Both the position numbers and the translations under genes were made by a program. A stretch of DNA of 64,000 nt, taken from assembly GCA_947475525.1 (NCBI GenBank), contig CANJMI010000006.1, forward strand, positions 1 to 64,000, written 5' to 3'. Under the pieces are notes generated by a model. The model was not told the DNA's origin. It did no database searches and was given only the letters and a program-made list of their open reading frames with translations. Position 1 is the stretch's first letter. Every line of letters begins with the position of its first letter. Positions 40,968-50,463 of the stretch are shown one piece after another. The DNA is from Polyangiaceae bacterium. Its GTDB lineage: Bacteria; Myxococcota_A; Polyangia; Polyangiales; Polyangiaceae.

Positions 40968-42041
40968 ATGCAGCTTATCGAGCTCTCGGCGTCGCCGCTC
41001 TCCGTTCCGCTCCGCGAGCCGTTCGTCATCGCGACCGCGACGATGACGCACACGCGCGCAGTCCTCGTGCGGGCCGTCGTGCTGCACGAAGGCGTGCGGT
41101 ACACCGGCTTCGGTGAGGCCGCGGCGTTGCCGCCCGTGACGGCCGAAGATCAGCCGGACATGCTCGTGTCGATAGCCGGTGCGAGCGCGGCATTGCAGGG
41201 CTCGCAGGTGTCGGCGCAGGGCATTGCAAACGCACTCGCCGACGTCGGGCTCGGTCCCGTCGCGAGCGCAGGCATCGAATGCGCGGTGCTCGATGCACTC
41301 TCGCGCGCACGTGGGCTGCCGCTGCATCGCATGCTCGGCTCGTCGGTCGACACGTGCCCACTCGTGACGGACATCACCCTTCCGATCGGCGACCCGGCTC
41401 ACCTCGCGGAGCTTGCCCGCGGTTACGAAAAGGCAGGATTTTCCGTCTTTAAAGTCAAGGTTGGCAAGCACCGAGCCGACGATGCCCGCGTCCTTTCGGC
41501 GCTCGCCCGCGCGGTGCCGAGGGCGCACGTGCGGCTCGACGCGAACGAGGGCTACACAGCGGACGATGCGCTGAGGTTGCTCGATGAGGCCCGCTCCTTC
41601 GGCCTCGTGGTGGAGTGCTTCGAACAGCCCTGCGCGCGCACCCGCATCGACGAGCTTGCGCGCGTGACGGCCGAAGGCGGCGTGCCCGTCGTGGCGGATG
41701 AATCGTGCCGGTCGTTGGCTGAACTCGAGGCGGTCGCCTTGAATCGCTCGGCTCACGCGGTAAACCTTAAGCTCGTCAAGTTCGGCGGCCTCGGCGCGAC
41801 ACTCGCTGTCGGGCGTCGGGCGAAAGAACTCGGCCTCGGACTGATGGCGGGCGCGATGGTCGAGACCCGCCTCGGGCTCACCGCGATGGCGCACGTCGTG
41901 ACCGCGCTCGGTGGCGTTGACTGGGTTGATCTCGATACCGCGTTCTTGCTCGACGACGACGCCTTCGTCGGCGGCTACGAAGCGCGCGGCGCCGAATTGC
42001 GCCTCGTCTCGGGGCCGGGCCTCACGGTGGCCCTCGCGTAA
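40968..42041 (+). CDS. Enolase-superfamily dipeptide epimerase (L-Ala-D/L-Glu epimerase type)
   Basis: A 357-residue enolase-superfamily enzyme. The catalytic lysines lie in FKVKVGK (Lys162, Lys164) and NLKLVKFGG (Lys268 region); metal ligands are Asp191 in RLDANEG, Glu219 in CFEQP, and Asp244 in VADES. This is the muconate-lactonising subgroup layout. The KxK plus ADES and the family length point to dipeptide epimerases, which invert the second residue of muropeptides such as L-Ala-D-Glu. o-Succinylbenzoate synthase is an alternative, but no menaquinone gene is nearby. A muropeptide recycling role would suit a predatory or saprophytic bacterium. AGGA precedes the ATG. Confidence 0.88.
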   Translation: MQLIELSASPLSVPLREPFVIATATMTHTRAVLVRAVVLHEGVRYTGFGEAAALPPVTAEDQPDMLVSIAGASAALQGSQVSAQGIANALADVGLGPVASAGIECAVLDALSRARGLPLHRMLGSSVDTCPLVTDITLPIGDPAHLAELARGYEKAGFSVFKVKVGKHRADDARVLSALARAVPRAHVRLDANEGYTADDALRLLDEARSFGLVVECFEQPCARTRIDELARVTAEGGVPVVADESCRSLAELEAVALNRSAHAVNLKLVKFGGLGATLAVGRRAKELGLGLMAGAMVETRLGLTAMAHVVTALGGVDWVDLDTAFLLDDDAFVGGYEARGAELRLVSGPGLTVALA

Positions 42042-42117
42042 AAGTCGGCCTCCGTTCGAGCGCGACCCCGGTCAGCGAGCCCGCGTGCGGGCCGAGCCGT
42101 GCCATGCTGTCGCCGCT

Positions 42118-42783
42118 ATGACCCTGCTCGCGGACGAGACGCTCGAACGGTTGCTCGAGACCCACGCGCCGTTCCAATCGTTGCCGTTCGTCCCCGAGCT
42201 CGCGACGTGGCATACGACGGACGAGATGCCGCTCTGGGAGGCGCTCGAAGCGGAGCTTGGTCGGCACGTCGAGCCGCCTTTTTTTGCGCTCGCGTGGCCG
42301 GCGGGGCAGGCGCTCGCGCGAATGATCTTCGATGGAACGATCCCCGTGGCTGGCAAGCGTGTCGCAGACGTTGGCTGCGGCTCGGGTCCGGTCGCGCTCG
42401 CCGCGGCACTTCGCGGCGCCACCGTTACGGCCGTCGACCTCGACCCTCTCGCGCTCGCCTCGTGTGGTTTGGCGGCGCGTCGTCACGGGCTCGCGATTGC
42501 GCTCGAGTGCCGCGATGCCTTCGCCCTGCCGGAAGCGCTCGACGTCGACGTCGTCCTCGCCGCGGACTTGGTCTACCACAAGAGCCAGATCGAGCCTGGG
42601 CTGCGCGCCCTTGCACGGTGGCGTGAGCGGAGTCGCGTTTTTCTCGCCGATGGCGGCCGCCCGCATTTTGACGCGATCGACCCGAAAAAGCTGGGTCTGA
42701 CGGTGGTCGCCGAGCTCGACGTCCCCGCCGAGCGGAAGGTCGAAGGCGCAACTCAGCGTCGGGTTCGCGTCTTCAGCTCGTGA
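42118..42783 (+). CDS. Class I SAM methyltransferase, ETFB-KMT/nicotinamide-methyltransferase-like
   Basis: A 221-residue methyltransferase. Motif I is VADVGCGSGPVALAAALRG; the acidic residue after strand 2 is in VTAVDLDPLA; strand 4 gives DVVLAADLVYHK. This DLVYH ending is typical of the lysine methyltransferases related to METTL20/ETFB-KMT and of PrmA-like protein methyltransferases. The substrate is probably a protein side chain, but this is inference. ATG 42118 is used; the longer frame from 41911 covers the epimerase end. Its stop region overlaps the convergent gene at 42773 by 11 bases. Confidence 0.85.
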   Translation: MTLLADETLERLLETHAPFQSLPFVPELATWHTTDEMPLWEALEAELGRHVEPPFFALAWPAGQALARMIFDGTIPVAGKRVADVGCGSGPVALAAALRGATVTAVDLDPLALASCGLAARRHGLAIALECRDAFALPEALDVDVVLAADLVYHKSQIEPGLRALARWRERSRVFLADGGRPHFDAIDPKKLGLTVVAELDVPAERKVEGATQRRVRVFSS

Positions 42784-43288
42784 GCCCGTCAGCCGAAGCG
42801 CTCGCGTCGTCGTCGTCGTCTGGCGCGTCGCCGACGCGGAGGGGGTCGGCGAGGGGAGGGAGCACGCTTGCCTGTACCGCGGGCCAGCCTTCGAGTTGAC
42901 GTAACGCGCGCTCAACGCTCGCACGGAGTCGCGCCACCTGCTCGCGTACGCGCCGCCGTAGCGGTTCCCGTTCGTCGCGGTCGCACGCGTCGAGCTCTGC
43001 CGTTCGGTCGACACCCCAGACCGCACCGGCCCGCACCCGGCCTCGCACCCGCGTGCGGACCCGCTCGAGAAAATCGCGGTAAGCCTTCACCGCGGCGCTA
43101 AGCTCGGCAGTCGCAAGGCTGACCGTCGCGAGCGCGGCGTCGAGGTTTTCGCGGAGCTTCGGGTCGGGCAGCGCCTCCGCCAAATGGCCCTCGAGCGTGC
43201 CTATCGCTTCACGCGCCCAGCGCAAATGTCGCAGCCCTGACGCGCGACCGTCGAGCCCGAGGGGCGTTACAATAAGCGGCGAATCCAC
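42773..43288 (-). CDS. Hypothetical helical protein coupled to aldehyde dehydrogenase
   Basis: A 171-residue protein with GTG start, overlapping the aldehyde dehydrogenase stop by 22 bases. It is almost entirely helical and charged: LRHLRWAREAIGTLEGHLAEA, LRENLDAALATVSLATAELS, VREQVARLRASVERALRQLEG. The C-terminus is an acidic DDDDD tail. It is likely a coiled-coil or helical-bundle protein. I do not recognise a family. The strand and overlap suggest it is co-transcribed with the upstream gene. Confidence 0.65.
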   Translation of the reverse strand: MDSPLIVTPLGLDGRASGLRHLRWAREAIGTLEGHLAEALPDPKLRENLDAALATVSLATAELSAAVKAYRDFLERVRTRVRGRVRAGAVWGVDRTAELDACDRDEREPLRRRVREQVARLRASVERALRQLEGWPAVQASVLPPLADPLRVGDAPDDDDDASASADGLTS

Positions 43289-44709
43289 GTCTCCTTCGAC
43301 TCCGTGTAAGGCGGATACATGATCGGCGGGTCGATGCTCGTCGGCTTCTTCATGACGGCCTTGCGGTGGCTGAACGTCTCGAAGGAATGTTTGCCGTGGT
43401 ATGCGCCCATGCCACTCGCGCCGACGCCGCCAAAAGGCAACCCAGGCACTCCGAGGTGGAGCCAGCAGTGATTGATGACCAGGCCGCCCGAGCTCGTGCC
43501 TTCGAGCACGCGGCGCTGCGAGTCGTCATTCGTTGAGTAGAGATAGAGCGCGAGAGGCTTTGGGCGCGCGTTGATGAAGCGCACCGCTTCCTCGATGCTC
43601 TTCACTTTGAGCACAGGCAAAATCGGCCCGAAAATTTCGTCGGCCATGACGGGTGAGTCGGCCGGCACATCGCGCAAAACCGTTGGGGCAAAGTAGCGCG
43701 TCGACTCGTCGGATTGTCCGCCGACCACGACGGCTCCGCTGTCGGGTATAAGCGCGTTGAGGCGTCGGAGATGGCGCGCGTTGACGATGCGCCCGAAATC
43801 GGGGCTCGCTTGCGGGTCATCGCCGTAGAACGTGCGCAGCGTCGAGGTCAGCCGCGCGAGCAACGCGTCGTGCTGGGCCTCGTGGACGAGCACGTAATCG
43901 GGGGCGACGCATGTTTGACCCGCGTTGAAAAATTTCCCCCACGCGATGCGCTTCGCTGCCACATCGAGGTCGACGTCGCGATCGACGATGCACGGGCTCT
44001 TGCCACCCAATTCAAGCGTGACGGGGGTGAGGTGTTGGGCCGCGGCGGTCATCACCACGCGCCCGACGGCGCCGTTTCCCGTGTAAAAAATGTGGTCGAA
44101 TGGGTGAGTAAGGATTTCGGTCGTCTCGGCGACGCCGCCTTCGAGCACCGCGACGCACTCGGGATCGAGGTATCGGGGCAAGAGCCGCGCGAGGAGAGCC
44201 GACACCGCGGGGGCAACCTCGGACGGCTTCACGAGCACACAGTTGCCGGCAGTGAGCGCACCGATGAGCGGCCCGCCGACGAGCTGGAAGGGGTAATTCC
44301 ACGGCCCGATGATCAACACCACTCCGAGCGGCTCACGGTGGATTCGGCTCACCCCGGGTTGCGAGACGAGCGGCATCGCCACGCGCTCCGGTTTCATCCA
44401 TCGGCTGAGGTTCTTCAGCGCCGAAGCGACTTCGCGGGCCGTGTAACCCACCTCAGCGATGTAAGCCTCCAGCGACGGCTTGCCGACGTCCGCGTGGAGC
44501 GCATCGAGGATCGCTTTCTCGTGGTCCGCGAGCAGCCGACCAAGGCCCTCGAGTTGCTGCCGGCGCCACTCGAACGTGCGTGTGCGGCCCGAGGCGAAGG
44601 CCTCGCGAAGCCGTGAGAGCGTCGCCGCGGTGTTGGCTCCAGCGGCGGGCGACACGTCGTTCTCTTGGTGCCCGTTCGTGCCCCCGTTTTCCTGCACGTG
44701 CGTTTCCAT
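43267..44709 (-). CDS. Class 3 aldehyde dehydrogenase
   Basis: A 480-residue NAD(P)-dependent aldehyde dehydrogenase of the ALDH3 type. Motifs are IGPWNYPFQLVGGPLIGALT (cofactor and oxyanion region), LELGGKSPCIVD (catalytic Glu), FFNAGQTCVAPDYVLV (catalytic Cys), and the C-terminal PFGGVGASGMGAYHGKHSF, typical of class 3. Substrates range from fatty to aromatic aldehydes. The N-terminal 30 residues are a polar extension. The ribosome-binding site GGGAGG precedes ATG 44709. Its product may clear aldehydes formed in lipid or lignin metabolism. Confidence 0.93.
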   Translation of the reverse strand: METHVQENGGTNGHQENDVSPAAGANTAATLSRLREAFASGRTRTFEWRRQQLEGLGRLLADHEKAILDALHADVGKPSLEAYIAEVGYTAREVASALKNLSRWMKPERVAMPLVSQPGVSRIHREPLGVVLIIGPWNYPFQLVGGPLIGALTAGNCVLVKPSEVAPAVSALLARLLPRYLDPECVAVLEGGVAETTEILTHPFDHIFYTGNGAVGRVVMTAAAQHLTPVTLELGGKSPCIVDRDVDLDVAAKRIAWGKFFNAGQTCVAPDYVLVHEAQHDALLARLTSTLRTFYGDDPQASPDFGRIVNARHLRRLNALIPDSGAVVVGGQSDESTRYFAPTVLRDVPADSPVMADEIFGPILPVLKVKSIEEAVRFINARPKPLALYLYSTNDDSQRRVLEGTSSGGLVINHCWLHLGVPGLPFGGVGASGMGAYHGKHSFETFSHRKAVMKKPTSIDPPIMYPPYTESKETWIRRLL

Positions 44710-44771
44710 GTGGCCTCCCGCTGTTCCTAAGTCCCCCTACGCGTTACCATGTTCGGCGAGAGGATCATCCG

Positions 44772-46448
44772 ATGACGTTCGCAACAACTTTTGCATCCCG
44801 TGCTCCGTGGTTGTTCGCGGTGTTCACGGCGCTCTCGGCTGCGTGCAGCTCGAAGGACGACGCGACGAAAGAGACGACGAGTGGTTACGCGACGAGCACT
44901 CAAGTGAGCTCGACGACCGCTTCCGCGTCGGGTGGGGTGGGCGGTCAAGGCGCCGCGCTGCCGGGTTGCGACCCGAACGCCGCCGGCGGCGCGGGTGGGG
45001 CTGCGGAGCCGATCGTGAACATGTCGCGTGTCGGATTGCGTGCCGAGCCGCGACCCGACGATGACGCCGTCGTGACGGCGCTTGGCGGCATCCCCTATCC
45101 CGCGGCGGATCCCTATCGCGCGGCGAAGAATGCGTTTTTGCGCGTCGAGTTCGGCCTCGGTACCGAAGTTGGCAAATCCACGAAGCTTCGGATGGATCAC
45201 CAGTTTCGCGCCCTCGGCGACCTTTCCTGGCCGACCGCTTACGATGCTTGGAGCGCCGGCAACGCACGTCACCTCATCCTCTCGGTCTCGAGTGTGGATC
45301 CGAAAGTGGGGCCGGTTTCCTACTGCGAGCTCGCGGGCACGCCGACCTTCGACCCGAGCATCGTAGCGGCGGCCGGGCGGTTGCGGACCTTCGTCGACGA
45401 CAACGTGGCCGAGGCGCTCTACCTCGCATGGGGCCACGAGCGCGTGCCACTCGACCTGCGACCCACGCTTACGACCCTGAACGCGGTCACCTTCAAGGGA
45501 ACGCCGGACCAGCTCGTCGTCGAGACGCGCGTGGGCGTCGGCGTCACGTGCGCAATTCCCAAAGGCAAAGAGCTCATCTTTAGGTCGCCCGATGGGAAGT
45601 CGACGTTGAAGACGTTGACGTACCAGGCCGCGAAAGTCGGCGACCAAAACGTGTACGTGAGCGCGCCGGATGGCACGATTGGCGTCGGCTGGACGGTGAC
45701 GTCCCAGACGCCGTCGGAGCTCTCGGAGAGCTACATAGCCGCTTGGAAAAAAGTTCGCGCGACGATGGCGTCGACGTGGCCAAACTGGGCCGGAAGCTCG
45801 AAAGTGCGCTGGACCTGGGTCGTGCCGCACGACAGCGGTTTGAACATGATGGCGTCCTATCCGGGCGACGACCAGGTCGACGTTGTCGGCGTCGATGCCG
45901 TGAACCTCTACGGCGTCGATACGTATTCACCGTGGGTCGAGCTCGAGTCGATGCTCGCGAGCATGCGTCTCTTCGCTGCGAAACACGGCGGAAAAGACGT
46001 GGTCGTCGCGTCCACGGCCGCGCTTGACGGTGCCCGAACGAAGACCACCGAGCCCGCGGCGGACGGCGCGAAGTCCGTCGTCGTCACGCCGTTGCCGCTG
46101 CCTGTGGCTCCCGGAATACCCGTATTTTTCTACGACGCCGTCGGCCACTTGCTCGCGAAGGGAATCACCTCTCAGCCGTCCCTTGGCGGCTCCGAGGTCC
46201 TCGTCCTCGACCTGCTCGAGGGTGACGTCCCGGCGGGCGCGACCGTGCTTCTGCGAATGCCCGCGTTCGATAAGGCCGCGTGGATCGAGCACGCTCGAGC
46301 GTTCTTGAAGTGCGCCCCGGATGTGAAGGGCGTCGTATGGTTCACGGGCGCGCCCGGCGGGTTCTGGCTCGACCAGGGGCCCGAGGCGGCTCCCGATGTG
46401 CTCGACGCGTTTCGCGGCTGGGCGACCGACCCCTACTTTGGCGAGTGA
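44772..46448 (+). CDS. Predicted lipoprotein of unknown function
   Basis: A 558-residue protein. Signal peptide with lipobox LSAAC, then a Thr/Ser/Gly linker (SSTTASASGGVGGQGA). The body starts near residue 70 and contains FGLGTEVGKSTKLRMDHQF, YLAWGHERVPLDL, and RWTWVVPHDSGLNMMASYPGDD. The last segment with YPGDDQVDVVGVDAVNLYG resembles the C-terminal catalytic half of GH26/beta-mannanase-like TIM barrels (W...YPGDxxVDxxGxDxY), so a secreted glycoside hydrolase is possible. I am not sure of this. GAGAGGA lies upstream of ATG 44772, and a TACCAT -10-like box further up suggests a normal leader. Confidence 0.82.
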   Translation: MTFATTFASRAPWLFAVFTALSAACSSKDDATKETTSGYATSTQVSSTTASASGGVGGQGAALPGCDPNAAGGAGGAAEPIVNMSRVGLRAEPRPDDDAVVTALGGIPYPAADPYRAAKNAFLRVEFGLGTEVGKSTKLRMDHQFRALGDLSWPTAYDAWSAGNARHLILSVSSVDPKVGPVSYCELAGTPTFDPSIVAAAGRLRTFVDDNVAEALYLAWGHERVPLDLRPTLTTLNAVTFKGTPDQLVVETRVGVGVTCAIPKGKELIFRSPDGKSTLKTLTYQAAKVGDQNVYVSAPDGTIGVGWTVTSQTPSELSESYIAAWKKVRATMASTWPNWAGSSKVRWTWVVPHDSGLNMMASYPGDDQVDVVGVDAVNLYGVDTYSPWVELESMLASMRLFAAKHGGKDVVVASTAALDGARTKTTEPAADGAKSVVVTPLPLPVAPGIPVFFYDAVGHLLAKGITSQPSLGGSEVLVLDLLEGDVPAGATVLLRMPAFDKAAWIEHARAFLKCAPDVKGVVWFTGAPGGFWLDQGPEAAPDVLDAFRGWATDPYFGE

Positions 46449-46539
46449 GCGACCTTCTCACGATGGCGTCTCGCGACGTTTACGACCACGAAAGGCGGCG
46501 CCCAAGGTCAGGACACTGGTGTCGCGCACCGCACGCCGT

Positions 46540-46545
46540 TAACCT
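46540..46545 (+). promoter_or_regulatory. -10-like box TAACCT of the large amidohydrolase gene
   Basis: TAACCT ends 6 bases before ATG 46552, with no Shine-Dalgarno sequence, predicting transcription start at the start codon. Confidence 0.45.
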
Positions 46546-46551
46546 CGCGGC

Positions 46552-49500
46552 ATGCTTCGAACTTCGGGCTTTGGTCTCGGTGCGCTCGCGGTAGCGCTTT
46601 GGTTTGCTGCGACGGGCGTGGCCTGTAGCGGCGGCGACACATCGGAGCCGGTGACGGCATGCGGCAACGGCGTGGTCGATGCCGGCGAGGCCTGCGACGA
46701 TGGCAATTCGGTCGACGGTGACGGTTGCTCGAAGGCGTGTACGCCTACCATCGGCGGGTGCGGCAACGGCGTGCTCGATGCCGGCGAGGCCTGCGACGAT
46801 GGCAATTCGGTCGACGGTGACGGTTGCTCGAAGGACTGCACGCCTTCCCTCGGCGGGTGCGGCGATGGCGTAGTCGATGACGGCGAAGACTGCGACGATG
46901 GCAACTCGGTGGGTGGCGACGGTTGTGAAGCGAACTGCAAAGAGACGCCTTCCGTCACGACGTGCGCCACCTTGCCGGCCCTCGCGAGCGGCACGTGCGA
47001 AGTCACTGCGGGTGACGTGGAAGGCACGCTTTTCATCGGCGATGTCCTCTTGCCCGCCACGGTATTGAAAGGCGGCCAGGTCGTCGTCGATGCCGCGGGC
47101 AAGATCGCTTGCGTCGGTTGTGACTGCTCGGCGAAGGCCACGGGCATGGCGAAAGTGAGCTGCCCCGAGGGCGCCATCAGCCCTGCGCTCATCAACAGCC
47201 ACGATCACATCACCTTCCAGAGCGCCCCAGGGAAAGACTCGGGGGAGCGCTACGAGCACCGCCACGAATGGCGACTCGGTAAGAACGGCCACACGAAAAT
47301 CCCCGCTGGCGCGACGGCCGGTAAAGCGCTCCTGCAGCACGCCGAACTTCGCCACGTGATGGGCGGCGCAACCGCGACCGTCGGCTCGGGCGGAACGGCG
47401 GGCATGCTCCGTAATCTCGACAAATCGAACGAGCTGCAGGAACTTCTCAATCAGACGTCCGCCTACTACCAGACGTTCCCATTAGGCGATTCCGACGGGA
47501 AAATGCTCGAATCCGGGTGCGGGTACAAATTCAAGGACACGACCCAGAGCATCTCGATGGAGGAGGCGTACTTCTCGCATATCTCCGAAGGGATCTCCGC
47601 CGCCGCTCACAACGAGTTCCTCTGTGCGAGCTCGACTGCGAACGGCGGGCAAGACCTCTCGCAGCCGCAGAGCGCGTTCATCCACTCCATCGGCTTGCGT
47701 CCCAACGACTACAGCCTCATGGCGACCGAAAAGGTCACCTTGGTCTGGTCGCCGCGCTCCAACATCCGGCTCTACGGCGACACGGCACAAGTCACCACGG
47801 CCGCGCGTTTCGGCGTCGCTATCGCACTTGGTACCGATTGGTTGCCGAGCGGCTCGATGAACATTCTGCGCGAGCTTGCGTGCGCGGACTCGTACAACAC
47901 CAATCACCTTGGAGGCTTCTTCAGCGAGCGCGAGCTCTGGCGAATGGTCACCGATTGGGGCGCACAGGCGTCCGCGGTCGATGACGTGATGGGCAAGCTC
48001 GAGGAGGGCAAGGTCGCGGACATTGCGATCTTTAACTCGAAAAAGAACGCCAATTACCGCGCGGTTCTATCGGCCGAGGCGCCCGACGTCGTCATGGTGA
48101 TGCGTGGCGGGAGCGTGCTCTACGGCGATGACGCGATCGTCTCTGGTCTCGGCGGCATGGGGTGCGATGCGCTCGACGTTTGCGGGACCGCGAAGCGCGT
48201 GTGCACGTCGGACAACTTCGGTATGGATCTCTCTGCGCTCCAGACTGCGGCGGGCGCCGGGGCGTATCCGCTCTTCTTCTGCGGCGGCGAGGTCCCGACC
48301 AACGAACCGAGTTGCACGCCCTCGCGCCCGAAGAGCGTGAAGGGCTCGACGACGTACACGGGAACCCTTGCGCCGGGTGACGGCGACGGCGACGGCATCG
48401 ACGACGCGAAAGACAATTGCCCGAAGGTGTTCAATCCGATTCGTCCTCTCGACGAAGGCAAACAGGGCGACTTCGATCAGGATGGAGCGGGTGACCCCTG
48501 CGATGTGTGCCCTCTCGACGCCGGCAAGGCGGACTGCATGGTCCCCGACGCGGATGATACCGACGGCGACGGCGTGCTCGACACGAGCGACAACTGCCCG
48601 GGCGTCGCGAACAAGGACCAGGTCGACGCGGACACGGACGCGAAAGGCGACGCTTGCGACGCGTGCCCGACGATCGCCAACATGGGCGCGCTCGCGTGTC
48701 CGGTGACGATCTACGACATCAAAACCGGCGTCGCACAGGCGGGCAGCAAGGTGGCCGTTGTGAACGCGCTGGTCACGGCGTGCAGCAGCGGCAATGGATA
48801 CTTCCTCCAAGTAAAAGCCAGCGATCCTGGCTATGCCGGTGCCGAGAACTCGGGCATCTACGTCTACGATCCGGGCGTCGTGTGCGGCATGAGCGTCGCG
48901 CCGGGCGATCGCATCGACGTGAACCCCGCGACCGTCGGCACGTACCACGGGCAGCTCGAACTTACGGCGGTGACCGCCACCAAGCTTACTTCCGGTGAAA
49001 CGCTCCCCGAGCCCATCGTGGTCTCGATCGACGATGCGGCGTCCAAGGTCTCGCTCGACGGTGTGCTCGCTACGGTCTCGGCCGTGAAGGTCCTCGATGT
49101 CGCGCCGAAGCCGAACTTCATCGTGACCGGTCCATTGACGGTGACGAGCCTGCTCTACGCCCCGGCCTACTTTCCGGTCGTCGACGAGGGCTACGACTCG
49201 CTCACCGGCGTGCTCACCGTCTACGACGCCACCATGCGCATCGCTCCGCGCAGCGAAGCCGACCTCACGCTCGGCGCACCGGTCCTCATCGGCTTCGAGA
49301 CCGTCAAGACGTTTGCAAAGAAGGGCCAGGTGGCTGTCGGCACGTTCCCGCAAGCCCTGGTGCTTTCGCTCTCACGCGCGCCGGCAAACGACGTCGTGAT
49401 TGTGGTCGGGTCGAGCGATTCACTTGTCGCGGCAGCGTCTGGCGGCACCGTGACGATTCCCGCGAACAGCACGAGCGCGCAGGTGCTCGTCGACGCGCCT

Positions 49501-50430
49501 GCTCTCGGCACCGCAACCTTTACCGCGGTGCAGGCGGGCGTGATGAAATCGACCACGGTTCAAGTGATCGACGACACGCTCGTTCGCAGCATCCATTCGC
49601 TCACTCCCGAGGTGGCGCAGGTGGCTCCGAGCGGCATGCTCACGGTGACCGTCGAGCTCGACATGCCAGCGCCGAGCGGCATGGGCCAGCAAGTCCTGCT
49701 TTCGCTCGCGCCGAAGCTCTACGCGACCGTAGCCGCAAGCGTAGTCATTCCCGCCAACGCGCTCGAGGTGAGCTTTCTCGTCACGGCGTCGTCGATGCTC
49801 GGGTCCGAGACCTTGACCGCGACGCTCGGCGCGAGCACCAAGACCGCGACCATCGCGGTCAAGCAACTTGGCGGGCTCGTCATCAATGAAGTCGACTACG
49901 ACGGCATCGGCACCGACACCGCCGAGTTCGTCGAGGTATACAATGGCACTGGCGTTCCTTTCGATCTGACCGACGTCGCCTTGGTGCTGATAAACGGGAC
50001 GAACGCGACGGAGTACGCCAGGTTCTCTCTTGCCGCGGCAGGCACGCTCGCGGCCGATGAGTACCTCGTCATCGGCTCGGATGCGTTACTCGCGACGGTG
50101 CCGATGGGCGTCAAAACGCTCTCGTTCGGGGCAGGCAAAGACTACATCCAGAACGGTGCGCCGGACGCGCTCGGCCTCATCGATACAGCGCAGAGCACGC
50201 TGCTCGATGCGCTCGCCTACGAGGGAGCCATGACCCTCGTGACGGTGAAAAATTTCCCGTCTCAGGTGAGCTTCGTCGAGGGCACGGCGCTCGCTATCGC
50301 CGTCGCGGATAACAACGCGACCCTCGCCTCGCTCTGCCGTTTTCCGAACGGTGTGGACACGCAGGACTCGTCGAAAGACTGGGCGATCTGCGGCGCCGTC
50401 ACCCCCGGCGGAGCGAACCTCCTCAAGTAG
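46552..50430 (+). CDS. Large surface lipoprotein: Cys-rich repeats, amidohydrolase, TSP3 repeats, lamin-tail domain
   Basis: A 1292-residue protein with lipobox GVAC. Three 33-residue Cys-rich repeats ([17 protein letters not shown]) occupy residues about 37-135. An amidohydrolase of the ATZ/TRZ/guanine-deaminase type follows (about 150-545) with metal ligands HDH at 217-219, Glu346, His378, Asp429 (GTDWLPSG) and [10 protein letters not shown]. Calcium-binding TSP3 motifs ([30 protein letters not shown]) span about 612-715. Beta-sandwich domains precede a lamin-tail domain (about 1107-1250, [10 protein letters not shown]...VEVYNGTG). It likely hydrolyses an amide or deaminates a compound outside the cell. 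The fusion is unusual. Confidence 0.9.
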   Translation: MLRTSGFGLGALAVALWFAATGVACSGGDTSEPVTACGNGVVDAGEACDDGNSVDGDGCSKACTPTIGGCGNGVLDAGEACDDGNSVDGDGCSKDCTPSLGGCGDGVVDDGEDCDDGNSVGGDGCEANCKETPSVTTCATLPALASGTCEVTAGDVEGTLFIGDVLLPATVLKGGQVVVDAAGKIACVGCDCSAKATGMAKVSCPEGAISPALINSHDHITFQSAPGKDSGERYEHRHEWRLGKNGHTKIPAGATAGKALLQHAELRHVMGGATATVGSGGTAGMLRNLDKSNELQELLNQTSAYYQTFPLGDSDGKMLESGCGYKFKDTTQSISMEEAYFSHISEGISAAAHNEFLCASSTANGGQDLSQPQSAFIHSIGLRPNDYSLMATEKVTLVWSPRSNIRLYGDTAQVTTAARFGVAIALGTDWLPSGSMNILRELACADSYNTNHLGGFFSERELWRMVTDWGAQASAVDDVMGKLEEGKVADIAIFNSKKNANYRAVLSAEAPDVVMVMRGGSVLYGDDAIVSGLGGMGCDALDVCGTAKRVCTSDNFGMDLSALQTAAGAGAYPLFFCGGEVPTNEPSCTPSRPKSVKGSTTYTGTLAPGDGDGDGIDDAKDNCPKVFNPIRPLDEGKQGDFDQDGAGDPCDVCPLDAGKADCMVPDADDTDGDGVLDTSDNCPGVANKDQVDADTDAKGDACDACPTIANMGALACPVTIYDIKTGVAQAGSKVAVVNALVTACSSGNGYFLQVKASDPGYAGAENSGIYVYDPGVVCGMSVAPGDRIDVNPATVGTYHGQLELTAVTATKLTSGETLPEPIVVSIDDAASKVSLDGVLATVSAVKVLDVAPKPNFIVTGPLTVTSLLYAPAYFPVVDEGYDSLTGVLTVYDATMRIAPRSEADLTLGAPVLIGFETVKTFAKKGQVAVGTFPQALVLSLSRAPANDVVIVVGSSDSLVAAASGGTVTIPANSTSAQVLVDAPALGTATFTAVQAGVMKSTTVQVIDDTLVRSIHSLTPEVAQVAPSGMLTVTVELDMPAPSGMGQQVLLSLAPKLYATVAASVVIPANALEVSFLVTASSMLGSETLTATLGASTKTATIAVKQLGGLVINEVDYDGIGTDTAEFVEVYNGTGVPFDLTDVALVLINGTNATEYARFSLAAAGTLAADEYLVIGSDALLATVPMGVKTLSFGAGKDYIQNGAPDALGLIDTAQSTLLDALAYEGAMTLVTVKNFPSQVSFVEGTALAIAVADNNATLASLCRFPNGVDTQDSSKDWAICGAVTPGGANLLK
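46660..46956 (+). repeat. Three tandem 99-base repeats encoding Cys-rich units
   Basis: Units start at 46660, 46759 and 46858. The first two are almost identical at DNA level over the whole unit; the third is diverged. Each encodes 33 residues with Cys-Gly-Asn-Gly at the start. The near-identity points to a recent in-frame duplication. Confidence 0.85.
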
Positions 50431-50438
50431 ACGCGCGA

Positions 50439-50460
50439 CGCCCGAGATAATGCTCGGGCG
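50439..50460. terminator. Shared hairpin between convergent genes
   Basis: CGCCCGAG (50439-50446) pairs perfectly with CTCGGGCG (50453-50460) over a 6-base loop. It lies between the convergent stops at 50430 and 50464. The T tract after it is weak (GGTCTTACTTCGTT), so termination may be partial. Confidence 0.6.
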
Positions 50461-50463
50461 GTC

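Noticed and set aside
48067-49353. 428-codon minus-strand frame inside the amidohydrolase fusion gene
   Set aside because: Antisense of coding TSP3 and beta-sandwich regions; no start site or conserved motif.
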